Source of the DNA: JACVRX01 sp963831385
Lineage (GTDB): Bacteria; Actinomycetota; Actinomycetes; Jiangellales; Jiangellaceae
Reading direction: 5' to 3'
Assembly (NCBI GenBank): GCA_963831385.1
Contig: CAWHPW010000006.1
Location: 124,001-188,000, forward strand
DNA: 64,000 bases
Made by a program: the position numbers and the translations under genes. Of this stretch, positions 54,844 through 63,824 are shown piece by piece (within the stretch, counting starts at the first letter, position 1; the number at the start of each line of letters is the position of its first letter). Under the pieces are notes generated by a model. It saw nothing but the letters and a program-made list of their open reading frames with translations. It was not told the origin of the DNA and ran no database searches.

Positions 54844-56256
54844 TCACAGACCGAATCGGTCGACCGCCCGCAGCTTGTTGGTGGCATCCAGTGCCGCGAC
54901 CTTGTACGCCTCGGAGAGCGTCGGGTAGTTGAAAACGGTGTCGACGAGATAGTCGACGGTTCCGCCGCAGCCCATCACTGCCTGCCCGATGTGCACCAAG
55001 TCGGTGGCGCCAGTGCCGAAGACGTGCACCCCGAGGACGTGCCGGGTCGCCGTCGATACCAGCAGTTTGAGCATGCCGTACGAGTCGCCCACGATCTGTC
55101 CTCGCGCGAGTTCGCGGTAACGCGAGATCCCGACCTCGTAAGGAACTGAATCCGCAGTCAGCTGCACCTCCGTGAGCCCGCAGTAGGAGATCTCCGGGAT
55201 CGTGTAGATGCCGATCGGCTGGATGTCGTGAAGCTTGGTGGCCGGTTCGCCGAACGCGTACAAGGCGGCGAGCCGACCCTGGTCCATGCTCGTCGCCGCC
55301 AAGGCCGGAAAGCCGATCACGTCGCCGACGGCGAAGATGTGCGGCACCGTCGTGCGGTACTCGTCGTCGACCGTGATCCGGCCCCGAGGGTCTGCGGTCA
55401 GTCCGGCGGCTTCGAGCTCGAGCTCGTCGGTCATGCCCTGGCGCCCGGCCGAGTACATGACGGTCTCGGCGGCGATGCGTTTGCCGCTCGCCAACGTCGT
55501 GACCGTCCCCTGCTGGCCGACCTCGACCTTCTCGACCTCCTCGCCGAACCGGAAAGTCACCGACAGGTCGCGCAGGTGGAACTTCAGGGACTCGACCACC
55601 TCGGGATCGCAGAACTCGAGCATGCGGTCGCGCTTTTCGACGACGGTGACCCGCGTCCCGAGCGCGGCGAACATCGACGCGTACTCGATGCCGATCACCC
55701 CGGCGCCGACCACCACCATGGTGTCGGGAACCCGCTCGAGCGACACGATGCCGTCGGAGTCGACGACCCGGACTTCGTCGAACTCCACATGGGCGGGGCG
55801 GGCTGGCCGTGACCCCGTCGCAATCACGATCTGGCCCGCCTGGACCACGCGGCGGTCCCCGCCGCCGGAGATCTCGATGGTGTGGGGGTCGATGAAGCGT
55901 CCGGAACCGATCAACAGGTCGATGTGGTTGCGGAACAACTGTGACCGGACGACCTCGATCTCCCGGCCGATGACATGTTGGGTGCGAGCCAGCAAGTCCT
56001 GGACGGTGATCTCCTGCTTCACCCGGTACGACTGGCCGTACAGCTCGCGCATGGACAAGCCGGTGAGGTAGAGGACGGCTTCACGCAGGGTCTTCGACGG
56101 GATGGTGCCGGTGTTGACGCACACGCCACCGATCATGTGCCGCCGCTCGACGACGCAGACCCGTTGACCCAGCTTGGCCGCGCCGATCGCCGCCTTCTGA
56201 CCGCCCGGCCCGGAGCCGATGACCAGCAGGTCGTAGTCGTGCTCGGGCTCGTCCAT
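54844..56256 (-). CDS. sthA: Soluble pyridine nucleotide transhydrogenase (Si-specific)
   Basis: 470 residues from ATG 56256 with GGGAG upstream. FAD-binding GSGPGG at 14-19, NAD-binding VVVGAGVIGIEYASMFAALG, and the C-terminal dimerisation domain. At the redox site of related disulfide reductases, only Cys46 remains; the second Cys is Thr51 (VCVNTGTIPSK). This is diagnostic of SthA rather than lipoamide dehydrogenase. It balances NADPH and NADH. Confidence 0.9.
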   Translation of the reverse strand: MDEPEHDYDLLVIGSGPGGQKAAIGAAKLGQRVCVVERRHMIGGVCVNTGTIPSKTLREAVLYLTGLSMRELYGQSYRVKQEITVQDLLARTQHVIGREIEVVRSQLFRNHIDLLIGSGRFIDPHTIEISGGGDRRVVQAGQIVIATGSRPARPAHVEFDEVRVVDSDGIVSLERVPDTMVVVGAGVIGIEYASMFAALGTRVTVVEKRDRMLEFCDPEVVESLKFHLRDLSVTFRFGEEVEKVEVGQQGTVTTLASGKRIAAETVMYSAGRQGMTDELELEAAGLTADPRGRITVDDEYRTTVPHIFAVGDVIGFPALAATSMDQGRLAALYAFGEPATKLHDIQPIGIYTIPEISYCGLTEVQLTADSVPYEVGISRYRELARGQIVGDSYGMLKLLVSTATRHVLGVHVFGTGATDLVHIGQAVMGCGGTVDYLVDTVFNYPTLSEAYKVAALDATNKLRAVDRFGL

Positions 56257-56367
56257 GTCGTCTCCCTCGGATGCGGCGACACCTTCAAGGGTGAGGGTGA
56301 CATCCGGAACCGGCAAGCGGAGGGACGAGCGCAGTACTCGAGGGCGCGAACGTGCGCGTGCGCGGAT

Positions 56368-58143
56368 TCAGCGCCCGAGGAGCTCGACGAGGTGCGCGAC
56401 CGCGCCGCTCACCGGAACGTGGACGCGCTCTCCGCTGCGACGGTCCTTGACCTCGACCGTGCCGTCGGCCAGCCCACGCCCGACGACGACGATCGTCGGG
56501 ATCCCGATCAGCTCGGAGTCGGCGAACTTCACCCCTGTCGAGACGTTCTTGCGGTCGTCGTAGAGCACCCGGATCCCGGCCTCGTCCAGTTCGCGCGCGA
56601 GCTGATCGGCCGCCCCGAACACCGCATCGTCTCGGCCGGCCGCCACGATGTGCACGTCGGCAGGCGCGACCTCCCGCGGCCAGCACAGGCCGGCATCGTC
56701 GTGCGTCTGCTCGGCGATGGCCGCGACCGCTCGAGACACGCCGATCCCATAGGAGCCCATGGTGACGGTGACGAGCGTGCCGGTCTCGTCGAGCACCTTG
56801 AGGTCCAGCGCCTCGGCGTACTTGCGGCCGAGCTGGAAAATGTGTCCGATCTCGATGCCACGAGCCAGCTCGAGCGGCCCGGAGCCGTCCGGGGCGGGAT
56901 CGCCGGCCCGGACCTCGGCTGCCTCGACGGTGCCGTCCCCGGTGAAGTCTCGACCCGCCACCAGGTCGAAGACGTGCCGACCGGGTGCGTTCGCTCCGGT
57001 GATCCACCGCGTGCCGTCGACCACTCTGGGATCGAGCAGGTAGCGGATCTTCGCCGTGGCCTCGGCGCCCAGGTATTGACTGGCCTCGCCGGTCTCGAAG
57101 GAGGCAGGCCCGATGTAACCACGCACGAGAGTGGGGTGACTGGTGAAATCGGTGTCAGTGAACGGCTCGACCTCGGCCGGCAGCACGGCTGCCTCAAGTC
57201 GCTTCATGTCGACATCACGGTCGCCGGGAATGCCAACGACCAGCGGCGTCTTGGTCCCGTCTGGTTCGCGCAGTGTCACTACCACGTTCTTCAACGTGTC
57301 GCCGGCGCCCCAGCGCCGATCCGGCCGCGGGAAACGGTCGTTCGCCAGCGCGACGAGAGTCTCGATCGTTGGTGTGTCCGGGGTGTCCTCGACATGAGCT
57401 GCCGGCTTGTCCGCCGACTCCACCGGCTCAGGCACAGGAGTGACGACCGCCTCGACGTTCGCTGCGTAACCGCCTGGTGAGCGCACAAAGGTGTCCTCAC
57501 CGATCTCGGCCGGCGCGAGGAACTCCTCGCTGGCGCTGCCACCCATGGCACCCGACATCGCCGCGACGATCACATAGTCGAGTCCGAGACGGTCGAAGAT
57601 ACGTATGTAGGCCCGGCGATGCTGCTCGTAGGACCGCTGCTGGCCAGCGTCGTCGAGGTCGAAGGAGTAGGAGTCCTTCATCACGAACTCACGCCCGCGC
57701 AGGATGCCGGCGCGTGGACGAGCCTCGTCGCGGTACTTCGTCTGTATCTGGTACAGCGACAGCGGCAGGTCCTTGTACGACGAGTACAAGTCCTTGACCA
57801 GTAGCGTGAACAACTCCTCGTGGGTCGGGCCGAGCAGGTAGTCGCCGTCCTTGCGGTCGCGCAGGCGGAAGATGAGATCGCCGTACTCGGTCCACCGGCC
57901 GCTGACCTCGTACGGTTCGCGCGGAATGAGCGCAGGAAAATGCACCTCCTGCGCACCGGAGCGGTCCATCTCTTCCCGGATGACCTGCTCCACGTTGCGA
58001 AGAACCCGATAGCCCAGGGGCAGCCAGGAGAAGATTCCCGGCGCCACCCGGCGGATGTACCCGGCCCGCACGAGCAGCCGATGGCTGGGTACCTCCGCGT
58101 CGACGGGGTCCTCGCGCAGGGTTCGCAGGAACATCGTCGACAT
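56368..58143 (-). CDS. proS: Prolyl-tRNA synthetase, bacterial type with editing domain
   Basis: 591 residues from ATG 58143 (MSTMFLRTLREDPVDAEVPS). Class II motifs: motif 2 around TKYRDEARPRAGILRGREF, motif 3 GSYGIGVSRAVAAIAEQ. A YbaK-like editing insertion (VVTLREPDGTKTPLVVGIPG, DRDVDMKRLEAAV) is present, as in E. coli-type ProRS. Upstream in-frame codons lack family similarity. No strong ribosome site is seen before this ATG. Confidence 0.95.
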   Translation of the reverse strand: MSTMFLRTLREDPVDAEVPSHRLLVRAGYIRRVAPGIFSWLPLGYRVLRNVEQVIREEMDRSGAQEVHFPALIPREPYEVSGRWTEYGDLIFRLRDRKDGDYLLGPTHEELFTLLVKDLYSSYKDLPLSLYQIQTKYRDEARPRAGILRGREFVMKDSYSFDLDDAGQQRSYEQHRRAYIRIFDRLGLDYVIVAAMSGAMGGSASEEFLAPAEIGEDTFVRSPGGYAANVEAVVTPVPEPVESADKPAAHVEDTPDTPTIETLVALANDRFPRPDRRWGAGDTLKNVVVTLREPDGTKTPLVVGIPGDRDVDMKRLEAAVLPAEVEPFTDTDFTSHPTLVRGYIGPASFETGEASQYLGAEATAKIRYLLDPRVVDGTRWITGANAPGRHVFDLVAGRDFTGDGTVEAAEVRAGDPAPDGSGPLELARGIEIGHIFQLGRKYAEALDLKVLDETGTLVTVTMGSYGIGVSRAVAAIAEQTHDDAGLCWPREVAPADVHIVAAGRDDAVFGAADQLARELDEAGIRVLYDDRKNVSTGVKFADSELIGIPTIVVVGRGLADGTVEVKDRRSGERVHVPVSGAVAHLVELLGR

Positions 58144-58224
58144 CCGCAGGATCACGTGGATCTCCGTATCGCCGGTGAGGCCAGTTGACCGGGCGAGGAT
58201 ATCCACCGCCGGTCTGACGACGTC

Positions 58225-58243
58225 GCCGCCTTTCCCGGGCGGC
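58225..58243 (-). terminator. Hairpin terminator downstream of the CapA-like gene
   Basis: GCCGCC (58225-58230) pairs with GGCGGC (58238-58243) around a 7-base loop, seven bases past the stop at 58250. There is no U-tract, as is common for actinobacterial terminators. Confidence 0.5.
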
Positions 58244-58249
58244 CTGCTG

Positions 58250-59461
58250 TCAGGGACTCAGCGGTGCGAGGCCAGCAATGCTTCCGCGGCTGGTCACGAC
58301 CGCGGTCGTGCGGGCCAGCGCTTCCTCGAGCCGAGCGGCACTCGTCGTGCCCGTATCGCCGGAGGCGAGTGCGGTCGGTACCACGAGCACTTCGATGGGG
58401 AACTCGTAAGTCTGGTACAGCGGCAGGTATTCCGCTGCTGTGACGACAAAGCGTCCGGTGATCCGATCTTCGGTGAACGTGAAGCGGGTGAGCAGTCCCT
58501 CCGACTTGGGTCCCTGCGGCTCGGCGTGATTGGCCATGAGATTGCCCATGCCGTAGACGACCCACTCCCCGCCGATGTTCTCCATCGGCTGCACGACGTG
58601 GGCGTGATGGCCGAGCAACAGGTCGATGTCCGGGGCCGCGATCAGCCGCGGTGCCAGGTCCAGTTGCTGCGGGTTGGGGTCATGGTCGAACTCGGTACCC
58701 CAATGCAAGGCGACGACGACCACGTCGGCCCCGCGCTGCCGGGCCGTCGCTGCGTCGACCAGGATTGTCTGCTCGTCGATCTCGTTCGCCCAGAATGTCT
58801 GCTCACCCGGGTACGGGATGCCGTTGAAGCCGTAGGTGTACGACAGCAGCGCCAGCCGAACCGCGCCTTCGGTCGTTGTCACGTCGATCAGGGTCGTCTG
58901 AGCAGACTCCGCCGGGGTGCGAGCCGAGCCGGCGTGCGCGATGCCCGCGGCGTCGAGGACGTCCAGAGTGCGCGTCACCCCCGAGGCACCCTGATCGAAC
59001 GTGTGGTTCGACGCCGTGGAGCACGCGTCATAACCGGTCGCTACCAGCGCCGACACAATCTGTGGCGGGCCCGAGAACGTGGGATATCCCGCGTACGGAC
59101 CGCGCCGTGGAGCAAGCGGTACCTCAAGGTGGCAGATCGCGACGTCGGCGGCTGAGACGACGGGAGCAATGTTCGCAAGCTGAGGGGTGAAGTCGAGGGT
59201 ACCGTTCGCCGTGATCTGGGCGTCCCGCTCAGCCTGGTGCCACAGTCGTTCATGCAGAAGGACGTCGCCGGTCCCCACCAGGGTGAACGTCCGAGGCTCC
59301 GGAGTGGGAATAGGCGTCGATGTCGACGTTTCGGTGCGCGTCAGCGAAGGCTCGGTAGACGGTTCGTCGCCTCCTGTGCACGCCGCGAGCACGAGGACTG
59401 CGGCAGCCGCGACAGGCAGACGGCCTTTCACCGGGACAGTGTGCGCTACCGCAGCCGCCAT
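58250..59461 (-). CDS. CapA-family lipoprotein (PgsA/CapA-like metallophosphatase fold)
   Basis: 403 residues. A signal peptide with lipobox VLAAC (Cys28) and a Ser/Thr/Pro linker precede the CapA domain: TLVGTGDVLLHERL, DVAICHLEVPLAPRRGPYAG, TASNHTFDQG, ALHWGTEFDHDPNPQQ and DLLLGHHAHVVQPME. The fold is calcineurin-like; members take part in poly-gamma-glutamate capsule synthesis or have unknown roles. No other capsule genes are nearby. Exported to the outer face of the membrane. Confidence 0.9.
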   Translation of the reverse strand: MAAAVAHTVPVKGRLPVAAAAVLVLAACTGGDEPSTEPSLTRTETSTSTPIPTPEPRTFTLVGTGDVLLHERLWHQAERDAQITANGTLDFTPQLANIAPVVSAADVAICHLEVPLAPRRGPYAGYPTFSGPPQIVSALVATGYDACSTASNHTFDQGASGVTRTLDVLDAAGIAHAGSARTPAESAQTTLIDVTTTEGAVRLALLSYTYGFNGIPYPGEQTFWANEIDEQTILVDAATARQRGADVVVVALHWGTEFDHDPNPQQLDLAPRLIAAPDIDLLLGHHAHVVQPMENIGGEWVVYGMGNLMANHAEPQGPKSEGLLTRFTFTEDRITGRFVVTAAEYLPLYQTYEFPIEVLVVPTALASGDTGTTSAARLEEALARTTAVVTSRGSIAGLAPLSP

Positions 59462-59498
59462 CTTCGGCCGGGACCCACAAGAGATCTAGCATCGTGAT

Positions 59499-60305
59499 GT
59501 GATTGCGGGCCCGGGTATCCGCACGGTGCGCCTCTCTACCGGAGTCACGGTTCCTTACCTCGTGCAGGGCGACCCGTCCGGGACTGCGGTGCTGCTCCTC
59601 CACGCCTGGGTGGAATCGTCAGGCTGCTTCGACCTCATGCTGTCGGCATTGCCCTCGACGTTGCACGTCTTCGCGATGGATCAGCGGGGCCACGGCGACG
59701 CCGACAAGCCCGCCGACGGGTACGCCCTTGGAGACTTCGCCGAGGACATCGAAGCGTTCATGGACGCAGTCGGCGTGCCGTCAGCGGTACTCGTCGGGTC
59801 CTCGAGCGGTGGCTACGTCGCTCAACAGGTTGCCGTCAACGCTCCCGATCGAATCAGGGGCTTGGTCCTTGTCGGAGCGCCTCGGAGCTTGCAGGGCCGA
59901 CCGGCCTTCGCCGACGAAGTTGATTCGCTGACCGAACCGATTGATCCGGCCTGGGTAAAGGACTCCCTGACCTGGTTCCAGCGGCATCACGATGTACCCG
60001 ACTGGTACATCGAGGACCGGATTCGCGACGGCATGCGAGTTCCCGCACACGTCTGGCGGGCAGGACTCACCGGGCTCACCGCCGCCGTTCCGCCGTCGGA
60101 GTCCGGGACGATTACTGCGCCCACCCTGATCATCTGGGGTGAACGCGACGAGCTATTGCCGCGTGCGGACGCGGACGCGCTCGCGGCGGCAATACCGGCC
60201 GCGCGAATGGTGGTGTACGAGGACACGGGCCACCTCGTCCTGTGGGAGCAGCCCGAACGCGTAGCCAAGGATCTGGCGGATTTCGTGGCCGACCTCGAGC
60301 GCTGA
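59499..60305 (+). CDS. Alpha/beta hydrolase
   Basis: 268 residues from GTG 59499. Oxyanion LLLHAWVESSG, nucleophile Ser102 in VGSSSGGY, acid in GERDELLPRADA and His in DTGHLVLWEQPER. Cytoplasmic; substrate unknown. The stop faces the convergent GNAT gene with two bases between them. Confidence 0.88.
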   Translation: MIAGPGIRTVRLSTGVTVPYLVQGDPSGTAVLLLHAWVESSGCFDLMLSALPSTLHVFAMDQRGHGDADKPADGYALGDFAEDIEAFMDAVGVPSAVLVGSSSGGYVAQQVAVNAPDRIRGLVLVGAPRSLQGRPAFADEVDSLTEPIDPAWVKDSLTWFQRHHDVPDWYIEDRIRDGMRVPAHVWRAGLTGLTAAVPPSESGTITAPTLIIWGERDELLPRADADALAAAIPAARMVVYEDTGHLVLWEQPERVAKDLADFVADLER

Positions 60306-60307
60306 GG

Positions 60308-61156
60308 TCAGAACAGCACCGTCGCGAACTCCCCGATCTCACGGAATCCCACGCGGCGATAGGCGGACTGGGCCGGGACGTTGTAGTCGTTGACGTAGAG
60401 CGTGATGACCGGGGCGATCGCACGTTGCGCGTGTTCGACGACGGCGGCCATGCCCGGCGCGCACAGCCCTTCTCCCCGCCGGTCAGGACGAACCCACACG
60501 CCCTGGACCTGGCAGGCCTGCGGGGTGGCCGCGCCGATCTCGGCCTTGAACAGCACCTCGCCGTCCTCGAACCGGGCAAAGGCCCGCCCCGAGCAGACCA
60601 TCTCCGCTACCCGAGCGCGGTAATACGCACCGCCGTCCTTGCCGACTGGGGAGATGCCGACTTCCTCGGTGAACATCGCGATGCACGCAGGCAAGATGGT
60701 GTCGATCTCGTGCGGCCACACTCGGCGCACCCATGGGTCAGCCGGCACTGCCGGCGGGTCAGCGATGGCAAGGAGTGGCTGATGTGGCCGCACCTCGCGA
60801 GCCGAGCCCCAGCTGGGTCGAAGCAGATCCCACATCGCCAGTACTGCCTCGGCGGGCCCGAGCATCGACGAGCACCGCCGGCCGCGTCGGGCCGCCAACC
60901 CGGCAAAGCTGCGCACGGCCTCAGCTGACGCCGCCACCGGCACCAGGTTTGCCCCGGCGTAACAAAGGGCGACCAGTTGCCCCGCCTCCCGGTAACCCCA
61001 CAGGTCGCCACCCAGCTGGTCCGGGGCGAGCCCAGACGAGTGCACCCGGGACGCGACGAAGACATCGGCGATCGGATCGCGGCCGAGCACATTAAGCACC
61101 TCGGGCAGGTCGGCCGGTTGCAGGCAACCGACGGCCGCAGTCGTCGTCTCGAGCAC
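60308..61156 (-). CDS. DUF4081-type GNAT N-acetyltransferase
   Basis: 282 residues from GTG 61156 (VLETTTAAVGCLQPADLPEV). N-terminal DUF4081 domain (NVLGRDPIADVFVASRVHSS, QLGGDLWGYREAGQLVALCY) and C-terminal GNAT domain (QVQGVWVRPDRRGEGLCAPG, LYVNDYNVPAQSAYRRVGF). An ATG at 61195 would put the start inside the inverted repeat and is unlikely. Commonly next to ispG in actinobacteria. Acceptor unknown. Confidence 0.88.
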   Translation of the reverse strand: MLETTTAAVGCLQPADLPEVLNVLGRDPIADVFVASRVHSSGLAPDQLGGDLWGYREAGQLVALCYAGANLVPVAASAEAVRSFAGLAARRGRRCSSMLGPAEAVLAMWDLLRPSWGSAREVRPHQPLLAIADPPAVPADPWVRRVWPHEIDTILPACIAMFTEEVGISPVGKDGGAYYRARVAEMVCSGRAFARFEDGEVLFKAEIGAATPQACQVQGVWVRPDRRGEGLCAPGMAAVVEHAQRAIAPVITLYVNDYNVPAQSAYRRVGFREIGEFATVLF

Positions 61157-61175
61157 GCCCGTTCTCCCCAGCCGT

Positions 61176-61265
61176 CCGTTGATCACGTTCACCATGCGTG
61201 GCGGTCGTTCACCAGGTTCCTGCGCCTAGTGAACCACCCGCCAGGGTGGTGAACGTGATCAACGG
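61176..61265. repeat. 90-bp imperfect inverted repeat between ispG and the GNAT gene
   Basis: CCGTTGATCACGTTCACCA (61176-61194) is perfectly complementary to 61247-61265 (19 bp). Inside, TGGCGG..GTTCAC (61199-61212) pairs with GTGAAC...CCGCCA (61229-61243), leaving a 16-base loop (61213-61228). The right arm's GGTGGTGAACGTG recurs at 42145-42157. It may end ispG transcription, but the shared arm sequence suggests a dispersed palindromic element. Confidence 0.8.
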
Positions 61266-61299
61266 TTGCGCGCGTCCGCCGGGTGCGCGATTGCGGGGA

Positions 61300-62463
61300 T
61301 CAGCTCACGGAGACCGTCGGTGGGCCCGACGCGGCGCCGGCGGCCTCCAACTCCGACGCGAGCCGCATGGCCTCGTCGATCAAGGTCTCGACGATCTGCG
61401 CCTCCGGCACCGTTCTGACCACCTCGCCCTTGACGAAGATCTGGCCCTTGCCATTGCCCGATGCAACACCGAGATCGGCCTCGCGCGCCTCGCCCGGACC
61501 GTTGACGACACAACCCATGACCGCGACTCGGAGCGGTACCTCCATCCCCTCCAGGCCAGCGGTCACGCGATCGGCCAGCGTGTAGACGTCTACCTGAGCC
61601 CGTCCGCAGGACGGGCAGGACACGATCTCCAGCTTGCGTTCGCGCAGATTCAGCGACTGCAAGATCTGCAGGCCGACCTTGACCTCTTCGACGGGAGGCG
61701 CGGACAGCGAGACCCGAATGGTGTCGCCGATCCCCCGAGAGAGCAGCGCACCGAAGGCAACAGCCGATTTGACGGTTCCCTGGAACGCCGGGCCGGCCTC
61801 GGTCACGCCGAGGTGCAGCGGCCAGTCGCCGCGCTCGGCCAACAGCTCGTACGCACGGACCATGACGACCGGATCGTGGTGCTTGACCGAGATCTTGAAG
61901 TCGTGAAAGTCGTGCTCTTCGAACAGCGAGGCTTCCCACACCGCAGACTCGACCAGCGCCTCCGCAGTGGCCTTGCCGTACTTCTCCAGCAGCCGCGGGT
62001 CCAGCGAGCCGGCGTTGACACCGATCCGGATCGAGACCCCCGAGTCGGCGGCTGCGCGCGCGATCGAAGCGACCTGGTCGTCGAATTTGCGGATGTTGCC
62101 GGGGTTCACTCGGACGCCGGCACACCCGGCGTCGATCGCAGCGAACACATACTTCGGCTGGAAGTGGATGTCGGCGATCACCGGAATCTGCGACTTGCGG
62201 GCGATCGCCGGCAACGCCTCCGCGTCGTCCTGGCTGGGACAGGCGACCCGGACGATGTCGCATCCGGTGGCGGTGAGCTCGGCGATCTGCTGGAGAGTCG
62301 CGTCGACGTCGGTGGTCGGCGTGGTCGTCATCGACTGCACGCTGACGGGTGCGTCACCGCCGACGTCGACCTTGCCGACACGGATCTTGCGCGACGCCCG
62401 CCGGGGTGCGAGCACGGGTGCCGGCATGGCGGGCATGCCCAACGTGACGCTCATGGCGTCCAT
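61300..62463 (-). CDS. ispG: 4-hydroxy-3-methylbut-2-enyl-diphosphate synthase
   Basis: 387 residues (ATG 62463, or ATG 62454). TIM-barrel part with SVQSMTTTPTTDVDATLQQI and VRVNPGNIRKFD; the [4Fe-4S] ligands are in VSCPSCGR and VMGCVVNGPGEA. Penultimate step of the methylerythritol phosphate isoprenoid pathway. In line with dxr and the site-2 protease gene, the usual dxr-rip-ispG order. Confidence 0.96.
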   Translation of the reverse strand: MDAMSVTLGMPAMPAPVLAPRRASRKIRVGKVDVGGDAPVSVQSMTTTPTTDVDATLQQIAELTATGCDIVRVACPSQDDAEALPAIARKSQIPVIADIHFQPKYVFAAIDAGCAGVRVNPGNIRKFDDQVASIARAAADSGVSIRIGVNAGSLDPRLLEKYGKATAEALVESAVWEASLFEEHDFHDFKISVKHHDPVVMVRAYELLAERGDWPLHLGVTEAGPAFQGTVKSAVAFGALLSRGIGDTIRVSLSAPPVEEVKVGLQILQSLNLRERKLEIVSCPSCGRAQVDVYTLADRVTAGLEGMEVPLRVAVMGCVVNGPGEAREADLGVASGNGKGQIFVKGEVVRTVPEAQIVETLIDEAMRLASELEAAGAASGPPTVSVS

Positions 62464-62475
62464 TGTCGGGGTATC

Positions 62476-63810
62476 TCAGCCAGAGAGCCGGACCGGGTTG
62501 ACGATGTCGGCGTAAAGGAGCAGCGCGCTCATGCCGATGAGCACGGCCGCTACCCCATAGGCAAGGGGCAGCGCCTTCGCGACATCGACGGGCTTCGGCT
62601 TTGGTCCACCGGTCAGCCTGGCGTACCCGAGCTTGATGCCCTCCCAGATCGCACCCGCCGCGTGGCCGCCGTCGAGCGGCAGCAGAGGGATGAGGTTGAA
62701 CAGCGCGATCGCCATGTTGAAGCTCGCCAGCAACAGGACGAAGGTGGCGATCCGGGCGTCGACGTCGACCTCGGCGGTCGCGATCTCACCGCCGATCCGG
62801 CCGGCGCCGACGATGCCGATGGGCCCGGTGAGATCCCGTTCCTCACCGCCGAAGGCGGCCTGCCAGACGCCGACCATCTTCTGCGGGATGGAGACGACGG
62901 CCGTGGCTGTCTGCACCGTGAAGTCGCCCAGCCAGGTCACCGCGCTGCCGACGTCCTCGGGCACGAACTCCTGAGTGGGGGCGATGCCGAGGAATCCGAC
63001 GGTGACGAGCTCATCGGTGGCTTCGCGATATCCGTCCTCGTCGGCCGCCCCGAGGGCGCGCCGTTCGGTCGTGATGAGAACAGGCGTGAGGGTCAGCTCC
63101 TGACCGCTTCGTTCGACGACGACGTCGACCGTTCCGGCCCGGTGGTCGCGGATCAAGTCCTGGGCGACGCTCCACGAGCTCAACGGTTCGCCGTCGAACG
63201 AGACCAACCGGTCTCCGGGCCGGAACCCAGCCTCCGCTGCCGGCGTCTCCGGGTCGGCAGAGGTGCACGGCCGGTTGCCATCGGCCACCGGGATGACGCA
63301 GGCCGACACCTCGCTGACGACTGGGCGCAGTTCGGGCTCGGTGGGATTGCCGTAGATCATCAAAACGGCGCCCGCCAGCACGGCCGCGATGAGGACGTTC
63401 ATCGCCGGACCGCCGAGCATGACGATGAGCTTCTTCCACCACGCCTTGCGGTAGAAGACCCGGTCCTCGTCGCCAGGCTTGATCTCCTCCTTCGACGCGC
63501 GGCGCGCGTCCTCGATCAGTGCCTGGAACGGTCCAGTGCTCGCCCGGCGCAAATGCCGCGGATCGTCACCCGGCTCTGGCGGGAACATGCCGACCATGCG
63601 CACGTAGCCGCCCAACGGGACGGCCTTGAACCCATACTCCGTCTCTCCCCGGTGGCGTGACCACACCGTGCGGCCGAAGCCCACCATGTACTGGCTGACC
63701 TTGACGCCGAACAGCTTCGCCGGCACCAGGTGACCGATTTCGTGTAGCGCGATCGAGAGCAGCAACCCGACGGCAAAGGCCAGGACGCCCAGGACGGTCA
63801 GCCAGTCCAC
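62476..63810 (-). CDS. Site-2 zinc metalloprotease (RseP/Rip1-like)
   Basis: 444 residues from GTG 63810. Membrane-embedded HEIGH (His23, Glu24, His27) in the first helix, a PDZ domain in the middle (AAEAGFRPGDRLVSFDGEPL), and LDGGH near residue 370 in the last core helices. Cleaves membrane-bound regulators such as anti-sigma factors; Rip1 is the mycobacterial relative. Lies between dxr and ispG. Confidence 0.94.
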   Translation of the reverse strand: MDWLTVLGVLAFAVGLLLSIALHEIGHLVPAKLFGVKVSQYMVGFGRTVWSRHRGETEYGFKAVPLGGYVRMVGMFPPEPGDDPRHLRRASTGPFQALIEDARRASKEEIKPGDEDRVFYRKAWWKKLIVMLGGPAMNVLIAAVLAGAVLMIYGNPTEPELRPVVSEVSACVIPVADGNRPCTSADPETPAAEAGFRPGDRLVSFDGEPLSSWSVAQDLIRDHRAGTVDVVVERSGQELTLTPVLITTERRALGAADEDGYREATDELVTVGFLGIAPTQEFVPEDVGSAVTWLGDFTVQTATAVVSIPQKMVGVWQAAFGGEERDLTGPIGIVGAGRIGGEIATAEVDVDARIATFVLLLASFNMAIALFNLIPLLPLDGGHAAGAIWEGIKLGYARLTGGPKPKPVDVAKALPLAYGVAAVLIGMSALLLYADIVNPVRLSG

Positions 63811-63824
63811 TTACCCGCTCGCCT

